Positions 53,909-62,133 of a stretch of 64,000 bases of DNA are shown piece after piece (position 1 is the stretch's first letter; the number at the start of each line of letters is the position of its first letter). The DNA is from Actinomycetota bacterium (GTDB taxonomy: Bacteria > Actinomycetota > Actinomycetes > S36-B12 > CAIYMF01). Both the position numbers and the translations under genes were made by a program. Location: assembly GCA_020161245.1 (NCBI GenBank), contig JAIUOK010000001.1, positions 62,001 through 126,000 of the forward strand. Reading direction: 5' to 3'. The notes beneath the pieces are model-generated. The model was given only the letters and a program-made list of their open reading frames with translations. It made no database searches and had not been told where the DNA came from.

Positions 53909-55024
53909 GTGACCACCGGCCCCGCTGCGCCCCCGCCCGCCTCCGACGCCGGCTCCCGATCGTGGGCAGACCTCGTCGCCGCGCTGCTGCGCCGCGAGGA
54001 GCTCGGAGCCGACGACACCGCCTGGGCGATGGCCCGGGTCATGGAGGGCGACGCGACGCCGGTGCAGCTCGCGGGCTTCCTCGTGGCGCTGCGCGCCAAG
54101 GGCGAGACGCCGGCGGAGGTCTCCGGCCTGGTGTCGGCGATGCTCGGCCACGCGACCCCCGTGACCCTGCCCGAGGGGCTCGGCGCCACGGTCGACACCT
54201 GCGGCACGGGCGGCGACCGCGCCCACACCGTCAACATCTCGACCATGTCGGCCGTCGTCGCGGCAGCGGCGGGCGCGCCCGTGGCCAAGCACGGCAACCG
54301 CGCGGCGAGCTCGGCCGCCGGCTCCGCCGACACGCTCGAGGCCCTCGGCATCGCCGTCGACCTCGGGCCCGACGCCGTCGCCGAGTGCCTGGCCGAGACG
54401 GGCATCTCGTTCTTCTTCGCCCCTGTGTTCCACCCGGGGATGCGCCACGCCGCCGTCGCCCGCCGCGAGCTCGGCGTCGCCACCGTGTTCAACGTGCTCG
54501 GCCCGCTGGCCAACCCGGCCCGTCCGGCCGCTCAGGTGGTGGGCTGCGCCGATGCCCGGCTCGCCCCGGTCATGGCGCAGGCCCTGCTCGACCGAGGCAC
54601 CCGCGCCGTCGTCGTCCGCGGCGAGGACGGGCTCGACGAGCTCTCCACCCAGGCGCCGACCCGGATCTGGGACGCCACCGGCAGCGAGGTCGTCGAGGTG
54701 GTCGTCGACGCCGCCGACCTCGGCATCGCGCGCGCCGGCGAGGGCGCCCTGCGCGGCCAGGACGCCGTCTACAACGCGGCCGTGGCCCGCGCCGTCCTCT
54801 CGGGCGAGCGCACCGACGCGCTGGCCGCGGCGCGCGATGCCACGCTGCTCGGCGCCGCAGCGGCGCTGGTGGCGCACGACGCCGTGGGCGCGACGTCGTC
54901 GGCGTCGATGGGCGACCGGCTCGCCGCCGCCCTGCCGCGCGCCGCCGAGGCCGTCGACTCCGGCGCCGCAGGCGCGCTGCTCGATCGCTGGATCGCCGTG
55001 TCGAGCGGGCTCGCCGCCCGCTGA
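53909..55024 (+). CDS. trpD: Anthranilate phosphoribosyltransferase
   Basis: The 371-residue enzyme joins anthranilate and PRPP in tryptophan synthesis. It shows the PRPP loop C-G-T-G-G-D near residue 96, [22 protein letters not shown] and N-V-L-G-P-L-A-N-P. It is separate from other trp genes, as in mycobacteria where it also lies beside ctaE. It ends 15 bases before a family B palindrome. Confidence 0.97.
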   Translation: MTTGPAAPPPASDAGSRSWADLVAALLRREELGADDTAWAMARVMEGDATPVQLAGFLVALRAKGETPAEVSGLVSAMLGHATPVTLPEGLGATVDTCGTGGDRAHTVNISTMSAVVAAAAGAPVAKHGNRAASSAAGSADTLEALGIAVDLGPDAVAECLAETGISFFFAPVFHPGMRHAAVARRELGVATVFNVLGPLANPARPAAQVVGCADARLAPVMAQALLDRGTRAVVVRGEDGLDELSTQAPTRIWDATGSEVVEVVVDAADLGIARAGEGALRGQDAVYNAAVARAVLSGERTDALAAARDATLLGAAAALVAHDAVGATSSASMGDRLAAALPRAAEAVDSGAAGALLDRWIAVSSGLAAR

Positions 55025-55038
55025 CGCCGCTTGTTGCT

Positions 55039-55090
55039 CGCTCTGGATGCGTCAGCGACGGCCATAGGCGTCGCTGACGCATCCAGAGCG
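55039..55090. repeat. 52-nt palindromic element, family B copy 2
   Basis: A perfect 22-bp stem around the 8-base loop GCCATAGG; arms begin CGCTCTGGATGCGTCAGCGA. Compared with copy 1 at 19470-19521, stem positions 12 and 15 change G to C and the opposite arm changes to match. Here it lies between convergent trpD and the Lrp-domain gene. Confidence 0.75.
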
Positions 55091-55092
55091 GG

Positions 55093-55371
55093 TCAGTCCA
55101 GGCCGATGGCGAACGCGGCCTCGAGGTCGTGGCGGCTGTAGGTGCGGAAGGCGATGTGGGTCTCGGTCGCGAGGATGCCCGGCACCGTGGCGACGCCGTC
55201 GGTGACGACGCGGCTCACGTCGTCGAGGTCGCGGACGCGGACCATCGCGACCAGGTCGAGGTCGCCGGTCACCGAGTAGACCTCGGCGACGCCGTCGATC
55301 GCGGCGATGGTCTCGGCCACGTTGTTCACGGCGTCGACGTCGGTGCGGATGAAGACGATCGCGGTCACCAT
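55093..55371 (-). CDS. Lrp/AsnC ligand-binding (RAM) domain protein
   Basis: This 92-residue protein is a stand-alone RAM domain with no DNA-binding helix-turn-helix: M-V-T-A-I-V-F-I-R-T-D, V-Y-S-V-T-G-D-L-D-L-V-A-M-V-R and I-L-A-T-E-T-H-I-A-F-R-T-Y-S. Such proteins bind amino acids and may modulate full-length Lrp regulators. TAGGGT seven bases before the ATG suggests leaderless expression. Confidence 0.88.
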   Translation of the reverse strand: MVTAIVFIRTDVDAVNNVAETIAAIDGVAEVYSVTGDLDLVAMVRVRDLDDVSRVVTDGVATVPGILATETHIAFRTYSRHDLEAAFAIGLD

Positions 55372-55378
55372 GCCCGCC

Positions 55379-55384
55379 ACCCTA
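55379..55384 (-). promoter_or_regulatory. -10 box for the RAM-domain gene (leaderless type)
   Basis: Minus-strand TAGGGT ends seven bases before the ATG at 55371. Confidence 0.45.
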
Positions 55385-55412
55385 GGGCCGCGCACGCCCC
55401 GAGCGCGTGCGG

Positions 55413-57257
55413 TCAGCCCGCGGGGCGCAGCGACCGCTCGGCCGCGGGCCTCGCCACGACGTCGGCCGCCCGCGACGCCGCGAGCCGGGCGAGCAGCCCC
55501 GCGGCGCCGTGGGCCGGCACCGACCACGCCACGGGCACGGGCGAGGGCACGAGGCGGACGCCGTCCTGCTCGAGCCAGCGCAGGATGCGCACGGTCTCCT
55601 CGACCAGCGCTGCCGGCGCAGGGCCCTCGGGAGCCGCGACCACCTCGGCGCCGGCGACGAGCGCCGCGACGGCGGGACGCGGGTCGACGCCGGGCGGCAC
55701 GGTGGTGGCGGCGGCCAGCCGGCCGTGGCGCACGACGTGCACCTCCCACCCGCGGTCGAGGGTCGGCCGGGCGGCGACGACCTCCGGCAGCGCCGCCAGC
55801 GCGGCGATCTCCTGCGCCCGGGCGGCGCCCCGGGCGAAGGCCTCGAGCCGGTCGCGCCACAGCGCCGCCTCCTCGTAGCGCAGCTCGGCGGCGAGCGTGC
55901 GCAGGCGGCCGACGAGCGCGCCCTCGACCCCGCGGACGTCGTCGAGCAGCGCGCGGCGGGCCGCCTCGACGTGCACGGCGTACCCCTCGACGTCGACCGC
56001 GCCCGTGCAGGGTGCGGGGCAGCGACCCATCTCGGCGAGGACGCAGGCGGGGCTCGTGCGCCGCGGCGACAGACGCGGGGAGCACGTGCGCAGCGGGATC
56101 GCGGCCTGCAGCGCCTCCACCGCCTCGAGCGCGGTACGGCGCGACCCGAACGGGCCCAGGTAGGCGGCCCCGTCGTCGACGTCGTCCTTCACGGCGCGCA
56201 CGACCGAGAGCCGGGGGAACGGCTCGACGGTGAGCTTGACCCACACGCTGCGCTCGGGGTTGCGGCTGCGGCGGTTGTAGCGCGGCGCCAGCTCGGCGAT
56301 GAGGCGGAGCTCGCGCACCTCGGCCTCGAGCGGCGTGGAGGTGACGACGGCGTCGACCCGCGAGGCCACGCCGACCATCTCGGCCATCCGCGTGCGGGTC
56401 TCGGACGCGGTGAAGTACGTGCGGACTCGCGAGCGGATCCGGCCGGACTTGCCCACGTAGAGCGCGCGGCCCTTGTCGTCGCGGAAGACGTAGACGCCAG
56501 GACTGTCGGGCAGGCCCTCGGCGAGGTGGCGCTTCTTGCGCTGCTGCGGCGTGACGCGCGAGGTGTAGGTGGCCAGCTCCTCGAGCGAGTGGACCCCGAG
56601 CGAGCCGACGCGCCCGATCAGCCCGTGCAGGACGTCGACCGTGGCGCGGGCGTCGGAGAGCGCACGGTGGTCGGGCGTGGTGGACGAGCGGAAGAACGGC
56701 GCGAGGGTGGAGAGCTTGCAGTTGGGTACCTCGTCGCGCATCAGCACGGCGCGGGCGAGACGCGCGGTGTCGACGACGGTGTGCTCCGGCCAGGCGCGGC
56801 CGAGCCGCGCGCACGCGCCCTTGAGGAACGAGACGTCGTAGGGCGCGTTGTGCGCGACGAGCACGCAGCCGGCGGCGAAGTCGAGGAACGCCGGGACGGC
56901 GACGCCGATGGTGGGGGCGTCGACGAGCATCGAGTCGGTGATACCGGTGAGGACGGCGATGAAGCTCGGCACCGGGATGCCCGGGTTGACCAGGGTCTGG
57001 AACTCGCCGACGACCTCGCCGCCGCGGACCTTGACAGCGCCGATCTCGGTGATGCCGGCGTCGGACGGCGAGCCGCCCGTGGTCTCGAGGTCGACGACGA
57101 CGAACGTCACGTCGCGCAGCGGTGTGCCGAGGTCGTCGAAGGTGGCCTGGCCGTCGGGCTCGGGGCGGGGGGCCACCCGCATCGGCCGGGCGACGGGACG
57201 GGATGCGGCGGCCAGCGCGGCGCTCCAGCCGCCGGATCGCTGCGGTCCGGTCCCCAT
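55413..57257 (-). CDS. DEDDh exonuclease fused to a UvrC-like GIY-YIG nuclease
   Basis: The 614-residue protein joins a DnaQ-like 3'-5' exonuclease (about 50-215: V-V-D-L-E-T-T-G, H-N-A-P-Y-D, H-R-A-L-S-D-A) to a GIY-YIG domain (about 250-330: S-P-G-V-Y-V-F, A-L-Y-V-G-K-S). A UvrC-like C-terminal region carries C-P-A-P-C-T-G. The same architecture is found in Rv2191, next to trpD. It resembles Cho/UvrC incision enzymes with proofreading-type trimming; its repair role is inferred. TAGCGT lies eight bases before the ATG. Confidence 0.93.
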   Translation of the reverse strand: MGTGPQRSGGWSAALAAASRPVARPMRVAPRPEPDGQATFDDLGTPLRDVTFVVVDLETTGGSPSDAGITEIGAVKVRGGEVVGEFQTLVNPGIPVPSFIAVLTGITDSMLVDAPTIGVAVPAFLDFAAGCVLVAHNAPYDVSFLKGACARLGRAWPEHTVVDTARLARAVLMRDEVPNCKLSTLAPFFRSSTTPDHRALSDARATVDVLHGLIGRVGSLGVHSLEELATYTSRVTPQQRKKRHLAEGLPDSPGVYVFRDDKGRALYVGKSGRIRSRVRTYFTASETRTRMAEMVGVASRVDAVVTSTPLEAEVRELRLIAELAPRYNRRSRNPERSVWVKLTVEPFPRLSVVRAVKDDVDDGAAYLGPFGSRRTALEAVEALQAAIPLRTCSPRLSPRRTSPACVLAEMGRCPAPCTGAVDVEGYAVHVEAARRALLDDVRGVEGALVGRLRTLAAELRYEEAALWRDRLEAFARGAARAQEIAALAALPEVVAARPTLDRGWEVHVVRHGRLAAATTVPPGVDPRPAVAALVAGAEVVAAPEGPAPAALVEETVRILRWLEQDGVRLVPSPVPVAWSVPAHGAAGLLARLAASRAADVVARPAAERSLRPAG

Positions 57258-57379
57258 GCCACGAGACGCTAGGCGGGGGGTACGACGCCGGGCCGGAGGC
57301 GCGCCGCCGTACCTCCGCTCGTAGGCTCGTCCCGCCCCGCCGGGCGACCAGCCCAGCCGCGACCGACGAGGACGACGCC

Positions 57380-57643
57380 GTGCCCGTGTCCCTGCCCGAC
57401 GAGACCACCCGCTGGCGCTGCTCGCAGTGCGGCAACCTCACGCGCTTCGACGTCGTGCGCTCGAGCAGGGTCCGCGAGTACTGGCACCTCGACCTGTCCG
57501 GGGAGCCGGCGGTGGAGCAGACCGAGGTGGTCGCCGAGACCGTCGAGTCGGTGGCCTGCCGCTGGTGCGGCGCGGTCGACGCCGTCGAGCTGGTGCCGCG
57601 GCCCGAGGCCGGCGGCCCGAGCGACGACCCGACCGGCGCCTGA
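57380..57643 (+). CDS. Small zinc-ribbon protein
   Basis: The 87-residue protein has two CxxC knuckles (C-S-Q-C-G near residue 14 and C-R-W-C-G near residue 62), enough for one zinc ribbon, with an acidic middle and tail. No function is known for this type. GTG at 57380 follows GAGGAC. It ends 10 bases before the CoA-transferase start, so they are probably co-transcribed. Confidence 0.75.
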   Translation: MPVSLPDETTRWRCSQCGNLTRFDVVRSSRVREYWHLDLSGEPAVEQTEVVAETVESVACRWCGAVDAVELVPRPEAGGPSDDPTGA

Positions 57644-57653
57644 GGACGCGGGC

Positions 57654-58835
57654 GTGGCGACCGCGGCCCGGCCGCTCGACGGCGTCCGCGTCGTCGACCT
57701 GACCCGGCTGCTGCCCGGCGGCTACGCGACCTCGCTGCTCGCCGGCCTCGGCGCCGACGTCGTCAAGGTCGAGGACCCGCGCGGCGGCGACGGCCTGCGG
57801 GTCTCGCCCCCGTACACGGCCTCGGGGGAGTCGGGCCTGTTCCTGGCGCTGTGCCGGGGCAAGCGCTCGATCACGCTCGATCTCAAGAACCCGGCCGGGC
57901 GCGACGCGCTGCTGGCGCTGGTGGGGTCGTCGCACGTGCTCGTCGACTCGTTCCGGCCCGGCGTGCTCGACCGGCTCGGCCTGGGGCCGGCGGAGCTCGC
58001 CGCCGCCAACCCCGCGCTCGTGCATGTGTCGATGACGGCGTACGGCGAGGGGGTGCGCGCCGCGCTGCCGGGCCACGACCTCAACGTCGAGGGCTACGCA
58101 GGGCTGGTGGGCCTGGTGCGCGGCGCCGACGGCCAGGCCGCCCTGCCCGCGTTCCCCGTCGCCGACATGGCCACCGGGCTCCAGACGGCGCTCGCCGTGG
58201 TCGCCGGCCTGCGCGCAGCCGAGGCGGGCGCGGCCGGCTCCGACGGGCCGGCCTTCCGGGCCGACGTCACGATGCTCGACTCGGCCCTCTCGCTCAACGT
58301 CGTCGGGCAGGGCACCGTGATCGCTGCTGCAACGGCGCCGCCCGTGCCGGACGTGCTCACCGGCGCGCTCGCCTGCTACGGCGTGTACCGCTGCGCCGAC
58401 GGTCTTGAGATCGTCCTCGCGGCCCTCGAGCCCAAGTTCTTCGGCCGGGTCGCCGAGCTCGTCGGTGACCCGTCGCTCGCGCAGGTGCAGTACGACATCG
58501 TCGGCCAGGACGCGCTGCGCGGACGGCTCACGACGCTGTTCGCCTCGCGGCCGCGGCAGGACTGGCTCGACCTGCTCGAGGCCGACGACACCTGCGTCTC
58601 GCCCGTGCGCGGCACAGACGCTGCGCTCGCGGACGACGACCTCCGCGACCGGGGCGTGCTCGAGACGGTCGCGCTCGCGGACGGCTCGACGGCGACGGCC
58701 GCCCGCCCCGTCGCCTGGCTGCCCGGCACCGGCGAGCCGGTCGCGGCCCCCGCCCTCGGCGCCGACACCGACGCCGTGCTCGCCGCCCTCGGCCTCGACC
58801 CCGCAGCCCTCCGATCCGACGGCGCCCTCGGCTGA
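57654..58835 (+). CDS. Class III (CaiB/BaiF) CoA-transferase
   Basis: The 393-residue enzyme belongs to the formyl-CoA transferase/alpha-methylacyl-CoA racemase family. N-terminal L-D-G-V-R-V-V-D-L-T-R-L-L-P-G-G is typical of the racemase branch. So are V-K-V-E-D-P-R-G-G-D, R-G-K-R-S-I-T-L-D-L-K and the catalytic Asp in F-P-V-A-D-M-A-T-G. Racemase versus transferase activity cannot be decided. The 284 bases after it hold a pair of direct repeats and no gene. Confidence 0.9.
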   Translation: MATAARPLDGVRVVDLTRLLPGGYATSLLAGLGADVVKVEDPRGGDGLRVSPPYTASGESGLFLALCRGKRSITLDLKNPAGRDALLALVGSSHVLVDSFRPGVLDRLGLGPAELAAANPALVHVSMTAYGEGVRAALPGHDLNVEGYAGLVGLVRGADGQAALPAFPVADMATGLQTALAVVAGLRAAEAGAAGSDGPAFRADVTMLDSALSLNVVGQGTVIAAATAPPVPDVLTGALACYGVYRCADGLEIVLAALEPKFFGRVAELVGDPSLAQVQYDIVGQDALRGRLTTLFASRPRQDWLDLLEADDTCVSPVRGTDAALADDDLRDRGVLETVALADGSTATAARPVAWLPGTGEPVAAPALGADTDAVLAALGLDPAALRSDGALG

Positions 58836-58877
58836 CCCGAGCCGGGACCGCCGACCGTGCCGCACACGCACAGCGGC

Positions 58878-59017
58878 CGCAGGTTCCCCGCAGTCGTCGA
58901 CCGCGAAGCCAGGCAGGCGGGCGATGACGGAGACGACACCGAGGGGCCACGGGCCGCCGGAGAGCGGCGAGGGGGCCCGCAGGGTCCCCGAGCCGATCGA
59001 CCGCGAAGCCGGGCGGC
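58878..59017. repeat. Pair of 40-bp direct repeats spaced exactly 100 bp
   Basis: Segments 58878-58917 and 58978-59017 agree at about 30 of 40 positions. Both start CGCAGG-TCCCCG and share the exact 14-mer TCGACCGCGAAGCC. They lie in the gap between the CoA-transferase gene and a tiny Cys-rich gene. The function is unknown. Confidence 0.5.
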
Positions 59018-59119
59018 CCCCGCGCGCAGCGCGCAAGAACACTGTTGTCGGAGGCCCCTCCTAGCGTCGTCGGCAGGTGGTCGGAGACCCTCCGGCCCGC
59101 GTCTTCCCCGAGGTGCCCT

Positions 59120-59359
59120 GTGATCGTCGACTGCGACACCTGCGTCGTCCGCGGCCCGGCATGCGGCGACTGCGTCGTCACGTTCCTGCTCGGCCCGCCC
59201 GACTGGCTGGCCGCCGACGGGCTGCCGGGGGAGGAGGCGGCCGCGCTCGCTGTGCTCGCCGACTCCGGCCTCGTGCCGCCGCTGCGCCTGGTTCCGCGCA
59301 CGACGTCCGACGGCCGTGCGGCGCCCGCGGCCGAGGGCGGCTCCTCCGCGGCGATGTGA
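59120..59359 (+). CDS. Tiny conserved cysteine-rich protein
   Basis: The 79-residue protein begins M-I-V-D-C-D-T-C-V-V-R-G-P-A-C-G-D-C-V-V-T-F-L, giving four cysteines in two CxxC-type pairs within 20 residues, probably a metal site. The rest is acidic and Ala-rich. GTG at 59120 follows GAGG. Similar small proteins occur upstream of NlpC/P60 genes in other actinobacteria (from memory). No function is assigned. Confidence 0.7.
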   Translation: MIVDCDTCVVRGPACGDCVVTFLLGPPDWLAADGLPGEEAAALAVLADSGLVPPLRLVPRTTSDGRAAPAAEGGSSAAM

Positions 59360-59419
59360 GACGTCGACCGGTGGCTCCGTGAGACGCCGATGAGGGCTGG
59401 ATGAGGCCGGACTGCGGCG

Positions 59420-59435
59420 TGTGACACGGATCACG
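59420..59435 (+). promoter_or_regulatory. CRP-like operator upstream of the NlpC/P60 riboswitch
   Basis: TGTGACACGGATCACG matches TGTGA-N6-TCACA at nine of ten conserved bases. It lies about 90 bases upstream of the ydaO-type riboswitch. CRP-family control of resuscitation/cell-wall hydrolase genes is known in actinobacteria; binding here is inferred. Confidence 0.5.
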
Positions 59436-59509
59436 GCGAGGTCACGGTCCGGTGACGGCCGGGTCGCGGTGCGCGGTCCCGGGTGTCCAGCCAGGGGTGT
59501 TAGGGTCAC

Positions 59510-59712
59510 CGGCAGGTGTCCGTGAGGCGCCGTCGACGAGACGGCAGCGGATGCCCCGTCGAGTTCGGACCGCCGTGCCCCGCAGGGCGGCCCGGAGCCG
59601 GGGACCCACTTCCCCCGGGGCGAATCGGCGGCGGACGGCTCCGGCCGCGCGTCGTCGTAGGGCGATCTTCCCGCCCGAGCCCGTCAGCTCACCCGGTAGA
59701 CGGTCAGGGAGA
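59510..59712 (+). promoter_or_regulatory. c-di-AMP (ydaO-yuaA) riboswitch
   Basis: Conserved parts appear in order: GGGGACCCA (59600-59608), CCCCGGGGCGAATCGGC (59612-59628 region), GTAGGGCGATCTTCC (59658-59672) and CCGTCAGCTCACCCGG (59681-59696). These match the ydaO motif found before rpf and NlpC/P60 genes in actinobacteria. High c-di-AMP would be expected to switch the cell-wall hydrolase off. Outer limits are approximate; the NlpC/P60 ribosome site GGGAGG follows directly. Confidence 0.88.
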
Positions 59713-59728
59713 GAGGGAGGCCGCCTTC

Positions 59729-60874
59729 GTGGCGACCAGCACCACGGCGCTCGGCCGCGTGCGCGCGACCCGGGCCGGCCGTATCGCCGCGCCCATCGTC
59801 ATCTCGGCCCTGCTCGTCGGCGGCCTGAGCATCGCGAGCGCACCGGCGTCGGCGGAGCCCACCAAGACCATCGAGCAGGTGCAGGCCGAGGTCGACGCCC
59901 TCGAGCACGACGCCGCCGATGCCGCCGAGGCGTGGAACGAGGCGCGGCTGCGCCAGACCACGATCGAGACCAAGATCGCCAAGCTCAAGAAGCGCATCGC
60001 CGCCGCGGAGAAGGCCTACGGCCAGGTCGCCAGCGCCGTCGACGCCATGGCGCGTGCTGCCTACGCCTCCGGCGGCATCGAGCCGAGCCTGCAGGCGCTG
60101 CTCGCCGACGACCCCGAGGCCTTCCTCGAGCAGAGCGCGGCGCTCGACCAGGTCGCCCGCGCCCAGGGCACCTCGCTGCGCCGCACCCAGAACGCCCGCC
60201 TGCGCCTCGCGCAGCTGCAGGCCGAGCTCGCCCAGCAGGAGTCGCAGGCCAAGGCCGCCGCGGCCGACGCCAAGAAGAGCAAGGACCTCGTGAGCTCCAA
60301 GCTCGCGCAGGCCCAGAAGATCCTCGCCGGCCTCAAGGCCGAGGAGCGCAAGCGCCTCGAGGCCCTGCAGGCCCGCCAGCGCCAGGCGTCGGCGGCTGCC
60401 GCCGCGCGTGCCGCTGCCGCGAACGAGGCCAGCCGCGACCGCTCCGACAACGGCAACGACGGCGGCAGCACGGGCGGCAGCAACGGCGGCGGGGTGTCCA
60501 ACAACGCCTCGGGCCGCGCGCGCATCGCCGTGGCCTACGCCCTCGCCCAGGTCGGCGACCGCTACGTCGCGGCGGCCTCGGGTCCCAGCGCCTTCGACTG
60601 CTCGGGCCTCACGATGGCCGCGTGGCGGCAGGCCGGTGTCTCGCTGCCGCACCTGTCCTACGCGCAGTGGGACGTCACCCGTCGCGTCAGCCGCAGCGAG
60701 CTGCGGCCCGGCGACCTCGTGTTCTACTTCGGCGGCGGCGCGCACCACGTGTCGATGTACGTCGGCGGCGGCATGATGGTCAGCGCCTCCAACCCCCGCG
60801 ACGGCGTCGAGCTCATCGCCGCCTGGGGCCCCTGGTACGGCGAGCGCTACTCCGGCGCCGGCCGCGTGGCCTGA
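59729..60874 (+). CDS. Secreted NlpC/P60 peptidoglycan endopeptidase with coiled coil (RipA/Rv2190c-like)
   Basis: The 381-residue protein has a signal peptide (cut after A-S-A near residue 39) and a long coiled coil (about 45-230, Ala/Glu/Gln/Lys-rich). An Asn/Gly/Ser linker follows, then an NlpC/P60 domain with catalytic C in F-D-C-S-G-L and His in H-H-V-S-M-Y-V-G. It cuts peptide stems of peptidoglycan; the coiled coil probably keeps it inactive or docks it to a regulator. GTG at 59729 has GGGAGG eight bases upstream. Control is by the c-di-AMP riboswitch and possibly a CRP-like factor. Confidence 0.94.
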   Translation: MATSTTALGRVRATRAGRIAAPIVISALLVGGLSIASAPASAEPTKTIEQVQAEVDALEHDAADAAEAWNEARLRQTTIETKIAKLKKRIAAAEKAYGQVASAVDAMARAAYASGGIEPSLQALLADDPEAFLEQSAALDQVARAQGTSLRRTQNARLRLAQLQAELAQQESQAKAAAADAKKSKDLVSSKLAQAQKILAGLKAEERKRLEALQARQRQASAAAAARAAAANEASRDRSDNGNDGGSTGGSNGGGVSNNASGRARIAVAYALAQVGDRYVAAASGPSAFDCSGLTMAAWRQAGVSLPHLSYAQWDVTRRVSRSELRPGDLVFYFGGGAHHVSMYVGGGMMVSASNPRDGVELIAAWGPWYGERYSGAGRVA

Positions 60875-62133
60875 CGATCCGCACGCACACCTCCCGAGGC
60901 CGTGCCCGCTCGCGCGGGCACGGCCTCGTGCTGTTCACGGCTGCCCTCTCCGTGCTCGCCCTGGCCGGCTGCAGCGCTGCGCCGACGTCGTCGGGCACCG
61001 GGGGCACATCCGCACCCGCGCAGCCCTCGTCTGCCCAGCCCTCGGCGGCGCAGCTGCGCGAGCTGCTCGCCGCGCGCGCTGACGCGGTGCTCGCCGGCTC
61101 CGCGGCCGGCGTGGCCGCTACCGAGGCCCCGGGCGCCGCGACGGCGGTGGGCGGTGCGGCGACGTCGCTGCCGTGGGCGCAGTGGTCTTACCTCGAACCT
61201 GTGGTGCTCGGGTCGCGCGACGGGCTCGTCGCGGTCCGCGCCACGCTGGGCTTCCGGCTCGACGGAGACGCCGCTGCGACGTCGGAGCATGTGCAGCTGA
61301 CGGTCCGCGACGACGGCGGGCGCTGGCGCGTGGTGTCCGAGCGCACCGACGGTGCCGGCGCGGCTGTCTGGGAGCTCGGCGACGTCGACTGGGCCGGCGG
61401 CGACGGCGTGTCGGTGGTGTCGGTGGGCGGCGCGGGCTCGGCGCGGACGCTGCTGGCGGCGGCCGAGCAGGCCCAGCGCGCTGTGACGCGGTGGTGGCCG
61501 TCGTCCTCGACAGGCCAGCCGGTCGTGGTGGTGGTGCCGGGCAGCGACGAGCTCGCCGGCGGCCTCGGCCGCACACCGGCCTCCCTCGACGGGCTGGGCG
61601 CGGTCACGGTCACCGGCCCGGCGATCGACGGCCACGCGGCGTCGCGCGTCTGGCTGGCCCGCGACGTCGTCCGCGGCCTCGACCCCGGCGAGCTGCAGGT
61701 GCTGCTGCGCCACGAGCTGCTCCATGCGGCCAGCGGGTCGCCCGGCCGCGCCGGTGTGCCGCTGTGGCTGTCCGAGGGGGTCGCCGAGCAGGCGGGCTGG
61801 CAGGCCGTGCGGGTCGGGCCGCAGGTCTGGGCGCGCGACCTGCTCGCAGCCGTGCGCCGCGATGGAGCACCGGCCGGGCTGCCCGCCGACGCCGACTTCT
61901 CCGGCGCCGGGCTGCGGGCCGCCTATGCGGGGGCGCATCTGGCCGCCGAGGTGCTCGACGAGGGTTCCGGCCGGGGCGCGGCCCGCGACGTGCTGCGCCG
62001 CGTGCTCGACGGCGAGGACCTCGACTCGGCCCTGCGCTCGGTCAGCGGCGCCGGTGTGGAGCGGCTGGTGGAGCGATGGCGCGAGCGTGCCGGCTCGCTC
62101 GCCGCGGGCGCCGCGGGCACGATCGAGCCATGA
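60871..62133 (+). CDS. Lipoprotein metallopeptidase (gluzincin-like), probable CTG start
   Basis: The 420-residue protein has a lipoprotein signal: basic R-G-R-A-R-S-R-G-H-G, hydrophobic core, then L-A-G-C near residue 34. Its C-terminal half has H-E-L-L-H and W-L-S-E-G-V-A-E, the HExxH...E zinc motif of gluzincins. The only usual in-frame start is GTG at 60928, which falls inside the hydrophobic core and drops the basic part. CTG at 60871, overlapping the previous stop as CTGA, restores a normal signal peptide. The substrate is unknown. It overlaps the next gene by four bases. Confidence 0.75.
   Translation: MTIRTHTSRGRARSRGHGLVLFTAALSVLALAGCSAAPTSSGTGGTSAPAQPSSAQPSAAQLRELLAARADAVLAGSAAGVAATEAPGAATAVGGAATSLPWAQWSYLEPVVLGSRDGLVAVRATLGFRLDGDAAATSEHVQLTVRDDGGRWRVVSERTDGAGAAVWELGDVDWAGGDGVSVVSVGGAGSARTLLAAAEQAQRAVTRWWPSSSTGQPVVVVVPGSDELAGGLGRTPASLDGLGAVTVTGPAIDGHAASRVWLARDVVRGLDPGELQVLLRHELLHAASGSPGRAGVPLWLSEGVAEQAGWQAVRVGPQVWARDLLAAVRRDGAPAGLPADADFSGAGLRAAYAGAHLAAEVLDEGSGRGAARDVLRRVLDGEDLDSALRSVSGAGVERLVERWRERAGSLAAGAAGTIEP

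Noticed and set aside
60928-62133. GTG at 60928 as start of the lipoprotein peptidase
   Set aside because: It removes the whole basic segment of the signal peptide and lacks a ribosome site. Kept only as an alternative.
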